From: Eutypella sp. D-1
Taxonomy: Eukaryota > Ascomycota > Sordariomycetes > Xylariales > Diatrypaceae
DNA: 64,000 nt
Direction of reading: 5' to 3'
Assembly: GCA_023313575.1 (NCBI GenBank)
Contig: JAJTTP010000002.1
Span: 3,286,001 to 3,350,000, forward strand
Shown here: in pieces, positions 23,130-35,340 of the stretch
How positions within the stretch are numbered: the first letter of the stretch is position 1
How the letters are laid out: the number at the start of each line of letters is the position of its first letter
The notes under the pieces: generated by a model
The model's input: the letters and a program-made list of their open reading frames with translations, nothing else
Told to the model about the DNA's origin: nothing
The model's database searches: none
Position numbers and translations under genes: made by a program

Positions 23130-23754
23130 TTACGTAGCCAGAATGCGCGCGAGAGCCGCCGTCCAGTCAAGGACCGTGAACACGGTATCGAGGACCGTGA
23201 TCCTATCGAGTCCTTTGCCCATGATCCACCGGTCGTTCCGTCGGGACGTGGTGAAGTTCAAGACCATCTGGGAGCAGTTCCCAACTCCGAGGACGAGCAG
23301 CGACGTCACGTCTAGCGCTAGGTCATCTTTGCCGAGGACGCGTGAAGGCCGCAAGTGCGCGTAGAGCCGGATCGCCGCCAGGGCGAGCAGGGCGGTGTTC
23401 ATACCGCCCAGGTAGGCCATGATGTCGTGGTGCCACGGGTCACCCGAGGGCGACTTGCTGACCGCTGGGTCAGTCGACCTCTTCCGGTGGGAGATGCGCC
23501 CGATTGTCTCCCCTTGTGCGAAGGCAAAATGGTAAAACGCACTATCCCGGCAGGTCAGCTACTTGTTACTGAATGGATGATTCTTGTCCACGCAAGGGCG
23601 CCATTTATCGCCTACCTTCCAAACCATAACTATATCGTCATGCCATTAGCACTTGTAAATGGGATTTTCAGGGCACATGGCCTCGCGATTGACTTACAGC
23701 ATTTCCGGCGTAGATGGCCTGGGTCAGCCCGGGCTGTAAGAACGTAGATAACAT
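23130..23754 (-). CDS. small membrane protein, conserved fungal type
   Basis: Two exons read 23754-23698 (MLSTFLQPGLTQAIYAGNA) and 23507-23130, joined in phase 0 (GTAAGT donor, GGGGAG acceptor), giving 144 aa. After a basic segment (RISHRKRSTD), three hydrophobic stretches follow: MNTALLALAAIRLYA, LDVTSLLVLGVGNCSQMVL and ITVLDTVFTVLDWTAALARI. Between the last two is SRRNDRWIMGKGLDRI. The WHHDIMAYLGGMN start of the membrane part and the W-I-M-G-K-G-x-D-R-I motif are patterns I associate with a family of small uncharacterised fungal membrane proteins, but I cannot give a function. The 190-bp intron is long for this window, and a GTAAGC at the end of exon 2 could splice to a further exon instead of reading into the TAA. 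Confidence 0.6.
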
Positions 23755-25572
23755 CTTGTCTTGGGCGAGACACAAGGGTGTGATTTAGTGATTGATGAAT
23801 TGCTCGTCTAAGTCGTGTATATAGAGAATAAAGTTTTATTTTGCTAGTTCTGTGTCGACTACTCTGGGGTATTTATGCCCCTGGGGAGAAGATAGGCTCT
23901 GAAACTCACTGATCGCCTTAACCGAGGCAAATAGCTGGTTGCCTAATGATCCCTCGGCATGTATAGATGCTTCTCCTGTTCTGAGAGCTGTCTGGAGTAT
24001 GGTGAGACCACCTACCTTTACAGGACAGCTGATCCCCACAGCGTAGGGTTATGGTTTATTTTCATTGGTAGATCCCGAATCCTGCGCTACAAGCTGACGA
24101 GCAGCTATGTCTATTCGAGCATACACAGCCATTCTTACATCATAGCAAGGATCCGATGTGCTTGTTGGAAGCTTGTTCATTGGCAATTGCCAGACGGCCC
24201 CGCGGGAGCCCTCCGGTGCACGGCAGCCGGCCCCCGACCACGCCGGTTGCCGAAGAATCGGTAAGTTCCGTGGTACCGATTCCGCGGACGCCGAAAATGG
24301 CCTCCGCCGCTGGCGACATTGAAGAAGCGCAGTATGCACCGTATAGACTGTAACCGAATATATATATATATATATCAGGTTGATTGACATTTCTTTGATA
24401 TGTCTGCGTCAGTTGGGGAACAGTAAATGCTTCAACTACATTTATTAATCCTAGCAAGCGATCGACGACGTATTCAACTCGGGAAGCGGGAAAGAACCGA
24501 AGACTTAAGGCACGAACTATATCGTACACTAAACAAACCCTGGAAATCTACGTCTTGATGAACATCACGGACACTAGGGTTACATTGAGTAGGATTTTGA
24601 AGAGATGGGTGCCTGGGTTTTAGGGAACTGACGGTAAGCCTCAGTCATACCTGCTGGAGTGCAGAACTGTGAAGTCCTATTCATGGCAATATGCTTTATA
24701 TACGGCGTCGACCACAATTCTCATGTTGAACAAAACTGTCGATCAAAGAGTTTTTGATCAACGAGAGTTGGTTAGAGGGAAGGCAGAGATGGGTCCACTT
24801 CTTGCCGGCTAAATACAATGAAGCCATCACCACCCCACACTGCGCTAGCCTGGTAAAATGGCTGTAAAGAGTAGATAGTGTTGTCCATTTAGCCTACATT
24901 TCGTCTTGGCGGCACTAGGAATAAACAGTACGTATGTACCGCACCGCCTGCACCCCTAGGCATCACCATATTGGGCTTTATGCCCGTACTTAGTGCTGTG
25001 CGGGGATTTGAGGATATATACCTGGGCACTTAACTTTTCACTTGGAGAGAAGGCGGGGAACGTCCTGGGTACCCGGTGAAGCGGACCGGCCAGCCAGGGT
25101 TCCAGGTGAGAGTCGTCAACTCCCCAATTTCTCAGTCAGCCAACTAGTCTATTTGCCTTTTACAGATACGCGAGCTAAAACATCGATCTAAATGGAGTTC
25201 GCACGATTTATATCAAAAAGATCAAGCATCTAACTTGGATTGTGGGGATTTCTAAACGACCATCTGGGTCTGGGGGAGGTGAGGAGGGGGAGAGCCATGT
25301 GGCCTCGGGTGTGGCTCGATCGATTCCCACCTCGCGGACAAGGGGTACTGCCCAGTCGGAAGACGGGACGAGATCGGGTGGGTAGCCATGGACGATGTGA
25401 CGGTAACCAACCTCCTGGGATGCATATATTAAATGCGGTACCCCCTCTGCAATCGCGTGGGCCTGCCGTTCGCAGCAGCCCTACACCAGACGGAGGTGAC
25501 TGCACGTACTGCACCTAATAGAGCGGCGTACCTACATCTTAACAATACTACCTATACGCTGGGGGATTGAAC
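23755..25572. other. intergenic region and GH115 promoter
   Basis: No gene is supported. A plus-strand coding-like tail near 24190-24353 (ending GDIEEAQYAPYRL) has no start or exon partners. An AT dinucleotide run lies at about 24359-24374. A TATATTAA-like box near 25424-25431 is about 145 bases upstream of the GH115 start codon. Confidence 0.4.
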
Positions 25573-28500
25573 ATGCTGGTGCCGCTGATGTTGCCATTAC
25601 TGGCGATGTCCATTGGCGGACTGGCGCCTCTGGTGTCTGCCCTGGGACAGCAGTCAATCATCAGCTTCACCCAGGCCCCCGGAGCGTTTCAGATCGTTGG
25701 AGGAGGTTCCTCCTCAACGTCGCAGATTCGCGTAGCGAGCAACGACTATTGGGGCGTAATCCGCGCGGCGGGAGATCTGGCCAAAGACTTCGGACGTGTG
25801 ACTGGGACTAACTTCACACTCAGTAACGGCGAGGCGGGCGCCGAGCCCGCGGTATACTCGTACAATCCTACAACAGCCAACTATACGCATGTGAGTAGGA
25901 GCGGCTAGATCGAATCGTAAAGGATAAGCAAATGGACAAACACGGGCTGACAAGTGTGGATAGTATTCTGTAAACGGCACTGATTACTTCTACGGACCCG
26001 ATTACGCGGAGCCGTCAGCAGAGGACACCGTGATCATCGCCGGCACGATCGGGCACTCCAAACTCATTGATGAACTAATCGATGCAGGAAAACTCGACGT
26101 CTCTGCGATAGACGGGAAGTGGGAGTCTTTCACGACACAGCTTATCGATGAACCAGTGCCGGGGTGCCCTAAAGCGGTGGTCATTGCGGGAAGCGACCCC
26201 CGCGGCACGATTTTCGGCATCTACGATATCAGCGAGCAGATCGGCGTAAGCCCATGGTACTGGTGGGCGGATGTGCCAGTGCGGCAGCAAAAGGATATCT
26301 TTGTGGTGCCGCCGGAGGCGACGGCGGGCGTCAAAGTACAGGGCCCGCCATCGGTGAAGTACCGGGGCTTCTTCCTCAATGACGAGCAGCCGGGGCTGTC
26401 GGGCTGGGTACAGGAGAATTATCCGGACACGCCACATGGTGTCGGGTACGGGCGGGAGTTCTACGCCGCCGTGCTCGAGCTCCTGCTCCGACTGCGCGCG
26501 AACTACCTCTGGCCGGCACTGTGGGGAACCATGTTCGAAGTCGATGACCCAGCCAACCAGCCGCTCGCCGACGCTTGGGAGGTTGTGCTTGGTAGCTCTC
26601 ACACGGAACCCATGATGCGTGCGCAGAACGAGTTTGGTACATTTTACATCAACGAGGGTCTCGGCCCCTGGGCCTACAATGAGAACAACAAGACCATTGA
26701 TGAGTACTTTACCTACGGCGCGCAGCGGGCGAAGCCCTATGCGCGTAACAGCCTCTGGACTATGGGCATGAGGGGCACCGGCGACACGGCTATCGAAGGT
26801 CTCGGGGTCGACGTTATAGTAGAGATGCTGGAGACGCTTGTGCGGAATCAGCGGGCGATCATCGAGAATGTCCTCGAGGTAGACGTCACCGAAGTCCCGC
26901 AGACGTGGTGTCTGTACAAAGAAGTCATGTCGTACATCCTGGAGGGCCTCACCATCCCCGAAGACATCACGCTGCTGTGGGCTGACGACAACTGGGGTAA
27001 CGTGCGGCGCGTTCCGATCCTGGACGAGCGCTCCCGGCCCGGCGGCGCCGGCGTCTACTACCACTTTGACTACGTGGGCGACCCGCGGAACTACAAGTGG
27101 ATCAACACGATCCAGCTAGAGAAGACGGCGGAGCAGATGCAGCTCGCGTACGCTCACGGCGCCGACCGCATCTGGGTTGTGAACGTGGGCGACCTGAAGC
27201 CCCTGGAGATACCCCTGACGCACTTCCTCGATATGGCCTACGACATTGAGAGATGGTCGCTCGACAACGTGGGTGAGTGGACACGGGCGTGGGCGGCCCG
27301 CGAGTTTGGAGACGCGGATGCGGACGACATCGCGGACATTATGACCCGGTTCGGCATGTACGCAGCGCGGAGAAAATTTGAGCTCATCGAGCCCCACGTC
27401 TACTCCACCATCAACTACGGCGAAGGAGACGCCGTCCTGGAGCAGTGGGCGGTGCTGGCAAACGACGCGCAGGCAGTCTATAAAGAGCTAGAAGACAACT
27501 ATAAACCCGCCTTCTTCGAGATGATCCTGCACCCGATCCTCGGTGGGCAGATTGTCAACCGGGTACATATCAAGACTCAAACGAACGCCGTCTACGCAGG
27601 CCAGCACCGTAATTCGGCCAACGACGTCATCCATGATGTATTGTTGCACTTTCAGGCCGACGGAGAGCTTACGGCGCGTTGGGATCGGGTCCTAGATGGG
27701 AAATGGAGGCGCATGCTTGATCGTAAGTGTTTCCATATCGCTTGCTTAACCCTCAAAGGAGACTCAAGAAATCATGTTTCATGCTTATACATCTTATAGA
27801 AACTCATTTTGGATACGACGGGTATTGGCAACAGCCAATGCGCAACGTCCTTCCCCCGTTGTCATATGTCCAAAGTACTGTGTCTTCAATAGCGGGCAGT
27901 GTCGGAATTGCCGTTGAGGGATTGAACGCGAGCATCCCAGGAGACGATAGATATCACGAGAACTCTGCGTCGAACCTCGTGCTCCCGCCCTTGGATCCCT
28001 ACGGTCCGACAACTCGTTGGTTTGAGGTCTTCGCTCGCGGGACTCTGAACTGCGAATGGTCGGCAGAGTCCGATCTGTCCTGGGTCCGGCTGTCACAGTA
28101 CAGCGGAATGGTAGGGCCGGACAACGGCACTGATACGCGCGTGTTCATTTCGATCGACTGGGAGAGCGCACCGAAGATCGTCAACGACACCATGGCCACC
28201 ATCAACTTCACGGCGGGGTGTGGTCGAGAGGGTTTCACCAGCTGGTACGGAAAGCCTCTCGTACAGCTCCCAATCAACTTGCGCTCGGTGCCGTCAAACT
28301 TCACTTCGGGATTCGTGGAGTCCGACGGGCACGTGGCAATCGAGGGACCGCATTACCAGCGGATTCACACCCCACGCAACCTCACGGCAGGCTCCGAAAA
28401 AGTGACATACAAGACGCTCAAGAACTACGGGCGCACGCTCGGAGGCGTCACGTTGTGGCCGCAAACGACGCCGCGATTAACGCCAGATACGGCACCGGCG

Positions 28501-29043
28501 CTCGAGTACGACCTATACCTGTTTAGCAACACAACAGCGGCCAACGTGACGCTTTACCTTTCGCCAACGCAAAACTACTTGTCGGACAAAGATCCGATTC
28601 AATACGCAGTGGCGCTATTCCCCACGACGGCTCCCTCCAACACCACGTCGACGGCGCCGCAGGTCCGAGCGTTCGTGGGTCCGAGCATTGGCTCTGGGAT
28701 GCCGGAGGGTTGGGGCTCGGCGGTGGCGGACGGCGTCTGGGGCGCGGATCCGACATATACTAATACAACGACGGCGTGGGAGGTGCCAAGCGAAGGCGCC
28801 TATACGCTCCGGGTCTGGGGACTCGCGCCTAGCGTCGTGGTGCAGAAGATCGTAATAGATCTCGGTGGCGTCCGGCAGAGCTATCTCGGCCCGCCAGAGA
28901 GCTTTCTTATGGGTAGGGACGCGGCCGGCGCGAACAACCGGACGGACTTTGCTCAAGCGCCGGGAGTCGTCGGGCGCCTGGGAGACCGGGAGGAGACTGG
29001 TATTAGAGGACTGAGGAGTCGACTGGCTGAGGATATGCAATAA
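25573..29043 (+). CDS. secreted GH115 xylan alpha-1,2-glucuronidase
   Basis: Three exons: 25573-25890, 25964-27722 and 27800-29043, giving 1106 aa. GH115 enzymes release glucuronic acid or 4-O-methylglucuronic acid side chains from internal and terminal xylose units of glucuronoxylan. Residues 1-25 are a signal peptide (MLVPLMLPLLAMS to VSALG). The family character is clear across exon 2: GTIFGIYDISEQIGVSPWYWWADVPV, KYRGFFLNDEQPGLSGW, LRLRANYLWPALWGTMF, GSSHTEPMMR, LLWADDNWGNVRR and YYHFDYVGDPRNYKWINT. The C-terminal part (exon 3) is the beta-rich region with many N-glycosylation sequons. The first ATG with a signal peptide was chosen as start. The second intron splits the codon joining LDRK-type sequence to THFGYDGYWQQP. 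The product should act outside the cell on hardwood or cereal xylan. Confidence 0.93.
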
Positions 29044-30341
29044 TTCCACGTGATCTTAAGTTTTTGGTGTTAATTAACCGTTTCCATTCTACACCCTAAC
29101 AGGGATTAATATTTGATATCTACTATGTAAATAGTACCTTCTGGACAGTAAGCAGTTGCGCACATGTCATTCTGGCCTTCGTGTGCGACCACAATGTTGA
29201 TCTACTAAAATTATCCCTGCTACTCTGGCGGTGAAGGCAATGTGTTGTTCCTATTCCCACTTAAGTATTCGGAGGGGCCGCCAGTGTGATTAAGGTTTAT
29301 GCATGTCCGATATTAAAATCATGAATAGCTTGGCTTTGAGATCTGAATTGCCCGGGCGCCTTCTGAAAAAAATTTATCTGTTGCTATTATTGAGTGGCCC
29401 AACAAGTAGTTACTTACTATGTAGGTTGTTTACCATGCACTCTAATTTGTTTACTTTACCTCCTTTTCGTAATCAGGCCCAAACTTCATAACTGTAAAAA
29501 CCCCGTTTTAGCTTGTTTGTGCTTACCTAAGTAGACATGTTACGCAGGATTAAACTTTGAAGTACTTAAGTGGGGATGGTGTAGGTTGTGGCTTGCTTTG
29601 GGCTCAGCTCGAGCGAATCACTTGCACCAGCCCTGTTTGCCCTACTGAACTAAATTGTAGCTCCGCCTTCCCCCCTGGCGTAGCATGGCATTAGCTTGGG
29701 GAAGGCACTAGCTAATTGGCTCCTGGTTGCTGTGTGAACAGACTAGCGCCAAACAAGCGATACCGATAAACATATCAGATGTCATTTACGGGGCCCCCGT
29801 TATTACTTCCTCACCACATGTCAATACATACATACATACCTACCCGACGTAGATACGATAAGGCTACCTATCGAAGTAAGAATTCGAAGTCTGATGCTAA
29901 ACCGCATAGGATACCTTACAAGGTTGTAAAGTCGTAACTGCTTAGATACAATTATTCCCCATCCCCCATCTTCAAGCACCTCATACATCATCTCACACCT
30001 TATACATACATAATTGAGGTAACGACTACTAACTCAACCACTTAACCTACAGCACGACGCGCTTGGATATCGCCTCCCCGCCGACATTTGATCTTGGGTG
30101 GTTGTTTTGCCCACTTTCTTTCATTCTTTTTTGAACTCACTGCCTTTTTCAACTTTTATTTATCGAGAATCAACTCGACTCGTCAATTTGTTTACATCGT
30201 CGATCTATTTACTTTCCGCAACCTCTTGTATCAATCTACTCGGGTGTCTAGCACCAATCACTCGTTAGTGGTCAACAAACATTCGATGCGGAATCACCTC
30301 CCCCCACGAGCTCGACAGTACATGAACTAGTTTATTCAACA
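29044..30341. other. intergenic region, kinesin leader
   Basis: No gene is supported. The GH115 3' flank and a long pyrimidine-rich kinesin leader (about 29930-30341) account for the ends. CATA tetranucleotides occur near 29825-29840. Confidence 0.5.
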
Positions 30342-33300
30342 ATGGCAGTGAAGGATCCGGGGGCTTCATCTATTACGGTCGCAGGTATGCCGTCTCCGAT
30401 AATAACACCCACTCACCTTGAGGAGATATGCTGATATATGATGTCCATAACAGTTAGAGTGCGTCCTTTCACTATCAGAGAGGCGGCGCAACTGTACGTC
30501 GGCCAAACCCAGACCGATGTCGAAAAGCCGGCAGGGGAGACTGACATGTGAACAGCTATCGAAGCGATGACGGCACAGTTTTTCTGGGAGACGGCTCCCT
30601 GGCCGCCGCCCCCACGCCTAAACTGAAACAAAGTGGAATTCGATCAGTCGTCAAGGTCATGGACGAAAGATGCTTGTAGGTTCTTCCTCGACACTGCATT
30701 GGTTTGATACAGACGTGCGCTTACCGGTCCTGCCATCTCCTTACAGAGTATTTGATCCACCCGAAGACAGCCCGGTCCAGAAGTTTTCGAGATCGGTTGT
30801 GCCGAATGGTAAGAAGGTCAAGGATCAGGTCTTTGCCTTTGACAGAGTATTCGATGAGAACACCACGCAGACGGAGGTATACGAGGCGACCACCAAAAAC
30901 CTCCTGGATAGCGTCCTGGACGGTTACAATGCGACGGTCTTCGCCTACGGTGCCACGGGATGCGGAAAGACACACACTATCACCGGAACCGCGCAGATGC
31001 CCGGTATCATATTCTTGACGATGCAGGAGCTCTTCGAGAAAATCGCCGACAGAAGTGACGACAAGCAGACCGAAATCACACTATCTTACCTCGAAATCTA
31101 TAATGAAACGATTCGTGACCTATTAGTCCCCGGCGGGAGTAAGCAGGGTCTTATGCTTCGCGAGGACTCGAACCAAGCCGTCACAGTCGCTGGTCTGACG
31201 AGCCACCACCCCAACAATGTGCAGGAAGTGATGGACATGATCGTCCAGGGAAACGAGTACCGGACTGTATCGCCAACTGAAGCCAACGCTACGTCTTCGC
31301 GGTCCCATGCTGTGCTTCAAATCAATGTGGCGCAGAAGGATAGAAATGCCGCTGTCAATGAGCCTCACACTATGGCAACCCTGAGCATAATTGATCTTGC
31401 CGGAAGCGAACGTGCCAGCGCCACCAAGAATCGAGGAGAGCGCCTAATGGAAGGTGCCAATATCAACAAATCCCTGCTTGCTCTGGGCAGTTGCATCAAC
31501 GCGCTCTGTGACCCCCGAAAGAGTTCACACGTACCATATCGCAACAGTAAACTCACACGACTCCTGAAATTTTCTCTCGGCGGTAATTGCAAGACGGTGA
31601 TGATCGTTTGCGTCAGTCCTTCGAGTGTCCACTTTGATGAGACTCAGAACACACTCCGATATGCGAACCGGGCGAAGAATATCCAAACCAAGGTGACGAG
31701 GAACGTCTTCAACGTCAATAGGCACGTCAAAGACTTCCTGGTCAAGATCGACGAGCAGATGGCTCTTATCAACCAGCTCAAGGCGCAACAGAAGGACGCG
31801 GAGCGAATATTCTTCGCCAAGTTCCAGAAGCAGCTCGAGAAGCGGGACGTTTCCGTCCGAGAGGGTGTCCAAAGAATCCGCACCGCCTATGACAACTCGC
31901 TCAAGGAACGCCAGGAGAAGGTGAATACCATGAAGAAACTGCGGGCGATTGAACGCCGCATCAGCATGCTCTCGTCCTGGATCGCTGCCTTCGACACGGT
32001 CTGCGATGCTAAGGAAGATGAGGATGCCATGCCACCCAATCTGACCGCCATGCGAAAGACGGCGCATGGCATCTTACTGGAACTTGAGAACAGCCGCTAC
32101 CATTTGCATCACAAGTTGGAGAAGACGAACTGGGAACGCGCTATCGACGTGGCTCTCCAGCACAGCATTAACCAGCTTCCTAGGGGTGACGGTCATGCTG
32201 ACACGGGTGAAGTCTCAAGCCTAACGAGGGAGGCCGAATTGGTGAAAGCGAACTTCACCCGTGAGGCCAACAGGGAGGTGTTGGAGCAGGACAAGGCTGG
32301 CGATGCGGGGATGATGCAGGTCCTACTAACGGCACAGTTCGACATACTCGCGTCTCTGTCGGAGACCATGGACATGGACGAGGAAGAGGCTGTAACGCAC
32401 GCCAAGACCATAATCAATAGGCTCCTAGAAACCGGGTTCTCCGCCGCTTCGCAAGTCGTGAAGCCGGATGGCGCCAAAATGCCCGTCGAAGTGTTCCCGC
32501 CAACGAAACGGGGCACGCCGAAACGCAAGAAGAGGGTCAGCATGGTTCCTCGGGAATCGATGAAGCCGGTCCCGAACCCGCAGCTGGCGGCAATGTCGGC
32601 ATCGCAGCCACAGGTAACCTTCGCATCACCCGCCAAAGGCAATTCTCCACGCAGGCGTAGGCCGCTGAACAACGGGCGTAAGGGGGTCAGCTTCACGCCG
32701 GTCAAAAAGAAAACGCCGTCGAAGCGAGCAGTGCGCTGGCGCGACGATGACGGCGAGTCAGGCACCCTGGCTGACTTTGAGAAGACACCCCAGAAATTCG
32801 AGCACAGCCCCGAACGGTCCTCTCCGGAAAAAGCACTCCCGCCTATGCCAGCCATTCCGCTCTACCTATCCAACGCCGGCGGTGGTAGCAACAAAGATAA
32901 CAGCATCAACAACTCCAACGTCACCGACTCGGCGGACGAGTCCAGCCCTTCGCTGGTCGTACCCGAAACCTCGGCGCTCGCTGCCTCGAAGCCTAACAGG
33001 TTCCAGGCGGGCTTCCTTTCTAAGACGCGCACATCTAGTGCCACCGCCGCTAACGGATCTCCCGTGGCGCCCAAAATGTCTTTGAACCTATCACCTGACG
33101 CGGAGGAAAAGCCTAGTCCTCTGCGTAACCTCGACGTCTCGAAGGCCGCTAACGGCGGTTCTCCTAGAATGGCAACGCGCCTGACGTCTCTGAGCCCGCG
33201 CCCCGCCACGTCCTCGCCGTCGCAGATCCCGGCCCCCAACCCGCTCGCCACCAGCTCCCGGACGACCAGCGCCGGCGATGAGAATCACCCTCCCTCGTCG

Positions 33301-33921
33301 TCTGAGGACTCGGAGACTTCCCTCATCGACGCATCGAAGCTCCGGTCCGCGCTCCATGCCTCTAAAAGGCGTGATCGTCTGTCATTGGTACGGCCCAGCA
33401 TCGGTGGCCTCGCCGCTCCCGCGGCCGCCAATAACTCCGGCGGTCGCCGCGTCTCGTCGATCGAATTTGTGCCTCGCAGCGGCAGTGGTTTTGGCGGGCC
33501 GTCGCCCCCATCCTCCCACCACTACCACGGGCCGCTGGCCTCAGCTACGAACGGGATATCACGCCTCCGCCGTGGTAGCGCCGAGCGTCGTCGCAGCCCG
33601 CCTATTAGCTGCTCACCCCCGGACGTCCGCGGTGGCGCCTCTTTGACCCCCGGTCAAGCGCGCCGCATGGGAATGGGTCTCGGTGGCTTACCCAGGCCCC
33701 TGACGGGCAGCCCCGGTGAGACTTCGAACGGCGCCCCGAGGCCCCGCGATAGGGTCGTCAGTGCCAGCAGCGATCTCGGCGGTGGCGCCAAAGCTCGTCG
33801 CATCACTATTGGCGGTGCGGGTCTTGCTGCTGCCTCCGGGCCATCTGCCGGTACGGGTACTGGGGTAGGTGTGCCGGGTCCTACCGGTGCGGCGAGAAAG
33901 GGTGCTTTTGTGTTGCGGTAA
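30342..33921 (+). CDS. kipB: kinesin-8 motor (Kip3/Klp5-Klp6/KipB type)
   Basis: Four exons: 30342-30384, 30454-30493, 30556-30675 and 30747-33921, giving 1125 aa. Kinesin-8 motors walk to microtubule plus ends and promote depolymerisation, which sets spindle length and chromosome alignment. The N-terminal motor starts at ITVAVRVRPF. It carries the P-loop GATGCGKT (136-143), switch I NATSSRSH (248-255), switch II DLAGSERA (284-291) and HVPYRNSKLTRLL, and the neck reads NRAKNIQTKVTRNV near 376-388. The NVNRHVKDFLVKIDEQM stretch after the neck is characteristic of the Kip3 group. A coiled-coil region follows to about 560. The rest is a basic, Ser/Pro/Arg-rich tail with many SP and TP sites, probably microtubule-binding and phosphoregulated. 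The first three exons are tiny; without them the beta-1 strand of the motor would be lost. Confidence 0.95.
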
Positions 33922-34383
33922 AATGATTCAAAGAATGACATGGTTGTGATGAGCTGGATGTTAAATGTTGCGAATGAACCTTTTGGAGTCTCGGGAATGG
34001 GATGGATGGATGCTTGCATTTTTTTGTATGTCTTGGTCGCTACCTCCGCTGTTGTGTATGGTCCGCAGCAGCGGGGCTTTGCGAGGTTGGTCTCCGGTCT
34101 CGTCTTGTCTATATCGTATCACCGTTTACTTAAGCCGAGTTTTTACAGCAAGGTCCTTACGCCACCCGTCCATATCTGGACGTGTTGGCGTCTGAAGGTT
34201 GTTGCTATATACTACGTAGCCGGTCTTGTATTTTACGCTTTCCATCATCTTCCCCCTTTTTTCTTTAGAACAAATGAGAGCTGGTTAGCTACTGGTCCAG
34301 CTAATTGGCTTGTGGCCGCACCAGATTCTCTCCTCCGGCGGGCGGCGCTTAGGGTACGATAATGTTGCATGATTTGTTTTTTA
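33922..34383. other. kinesin 3' flank
   Basis: Transcript tail and spacer between the kinesin gene and the convergent kinase remnant. I see no gene here. Confidence 0.5.
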
Positions 34384-35340
34384 TCACTGTCTTAACGCGC
34401 CTGGTACCTCTCCTCCCCCATCTGAATGACCGCTAAGCCAAACGTCAGAGCAGCTGCAACAATAGTTGCTGGCACAAAGGCATTCTGCAAGTCCGTAGAG
34501 CTGATCCTCTGCTCGCACATCCTTATCTGAAACCTGATTCAGCCAGTCGATGACCTGTTGTTTCACCTTTTCGCCGTCGTCGAAGCGAGAGTCGTTGAAC
34601 ATATCGGACGAAACCCCACCCTCAGTCGTCGTGATGTAGTCCCGAAACTTGATGACGCCCGCTGAGCCTCCGCACACGAGAAACGTAATCATTTCCGTGA
34701 AAACACACCCCAGCTTCGAAATGTCGTTCCCTAAAAGGTCCCTGGCTGATGGGATGCGAACCGTTTCTGAGCTTGTCGTCGTGGCTCCGACATTTGGTTT
34801 CATCCTCCGTGACTCCGGGGAATCATAGCGCCACGCTGACTGTAGAGCTAGACTTCCGTGTTCCCAGGTCAGGGCATTGGTGAGATCGATTGATAAGCCA
34901 AGGTCGGTTAGCTTCAGCACAAGATCGCCCCAGGCTGCTAAATCCTCGTAGATCAAAATGTTGGACGACTTGATGTCGCGGTGAGCCATCTGCGCGGAGT
35001 CGTGGAGGTAGGCAACGTCACATCGATACCCCGCTAAGTATACTACCTTCAAGCAGAAAGCCCTTGGATAGAATGTAGAAACATACTGAAAAGAATAGCA
35101 GCTAGTGAAGCATTGAAATATCAGACCATACCTGGCAATGGCGAAATGGCATCTCTTCCGTCGAATTCAAGGTCTACGAGACATAGTACGGAACTTCTGA
35201 TTTGAAATATCTTCAGGATAGGGAGGAAACACGTTACCTCCGGAAGGAAAGTAAATTGGGGTCTTCCCGCTGGGGTCTGTTCGACTGCTGCGGAAAAAGT
35301 GCAATCGGCTTCCAGAGGGTTCTGTTCAATGTCTCATATG
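34384..35340 (-). pseudogene. protein kinase remnant lacking the N-lobe
   Basis: On the minus strand, 35052-34384 encodes the C-lobe of a Ser/Thr-type protein kinase: VAYLHDSAQMAHRDIKSSNILI (catalytic loop), LTDLGLS in place of DFG, then SPESR as an APE-like site and DISKLGCVFTEM (the helix-F Asp). Upstream on the same strand are fragments that resemble the front of the same gene: IEQNPLEADCTF at about 35330 and VLCLVDLEFDGRDAISPLP at about 35150, the latter between splice-like signals. Between PLPG and VAYLH a kinase needs about 100 residues, including the glycine loop and the ATP-binding lysine. Here there are only about 100 bases. The reading also lacks an ATG at the start of the C-lobe frame. 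The catalytic core is therefore broken, either by an internal deletion or by degeneration. This could be a pseudogene or a truncated pseudokinase. Confidence 0.65.

Noticed and set aside
24156..24353. Plus-strand frame ending GDIEEAQYAPYRL
   Set aside because: It looks coding-like at its end but has no convincing start, splice partner or family. Mentioned only in the gap entry.
25230..25518. Frames on both strands upstream of GH115
   Set aside because: They overlap each other, lie in the promoter region and lack motifs.
26075..27064. 329-codon minus-strand frame inside the GH115 gene
   Set aside because: The plus strand encodes a clear GH115 domain; the antisense frame is a GC-rich shadow.
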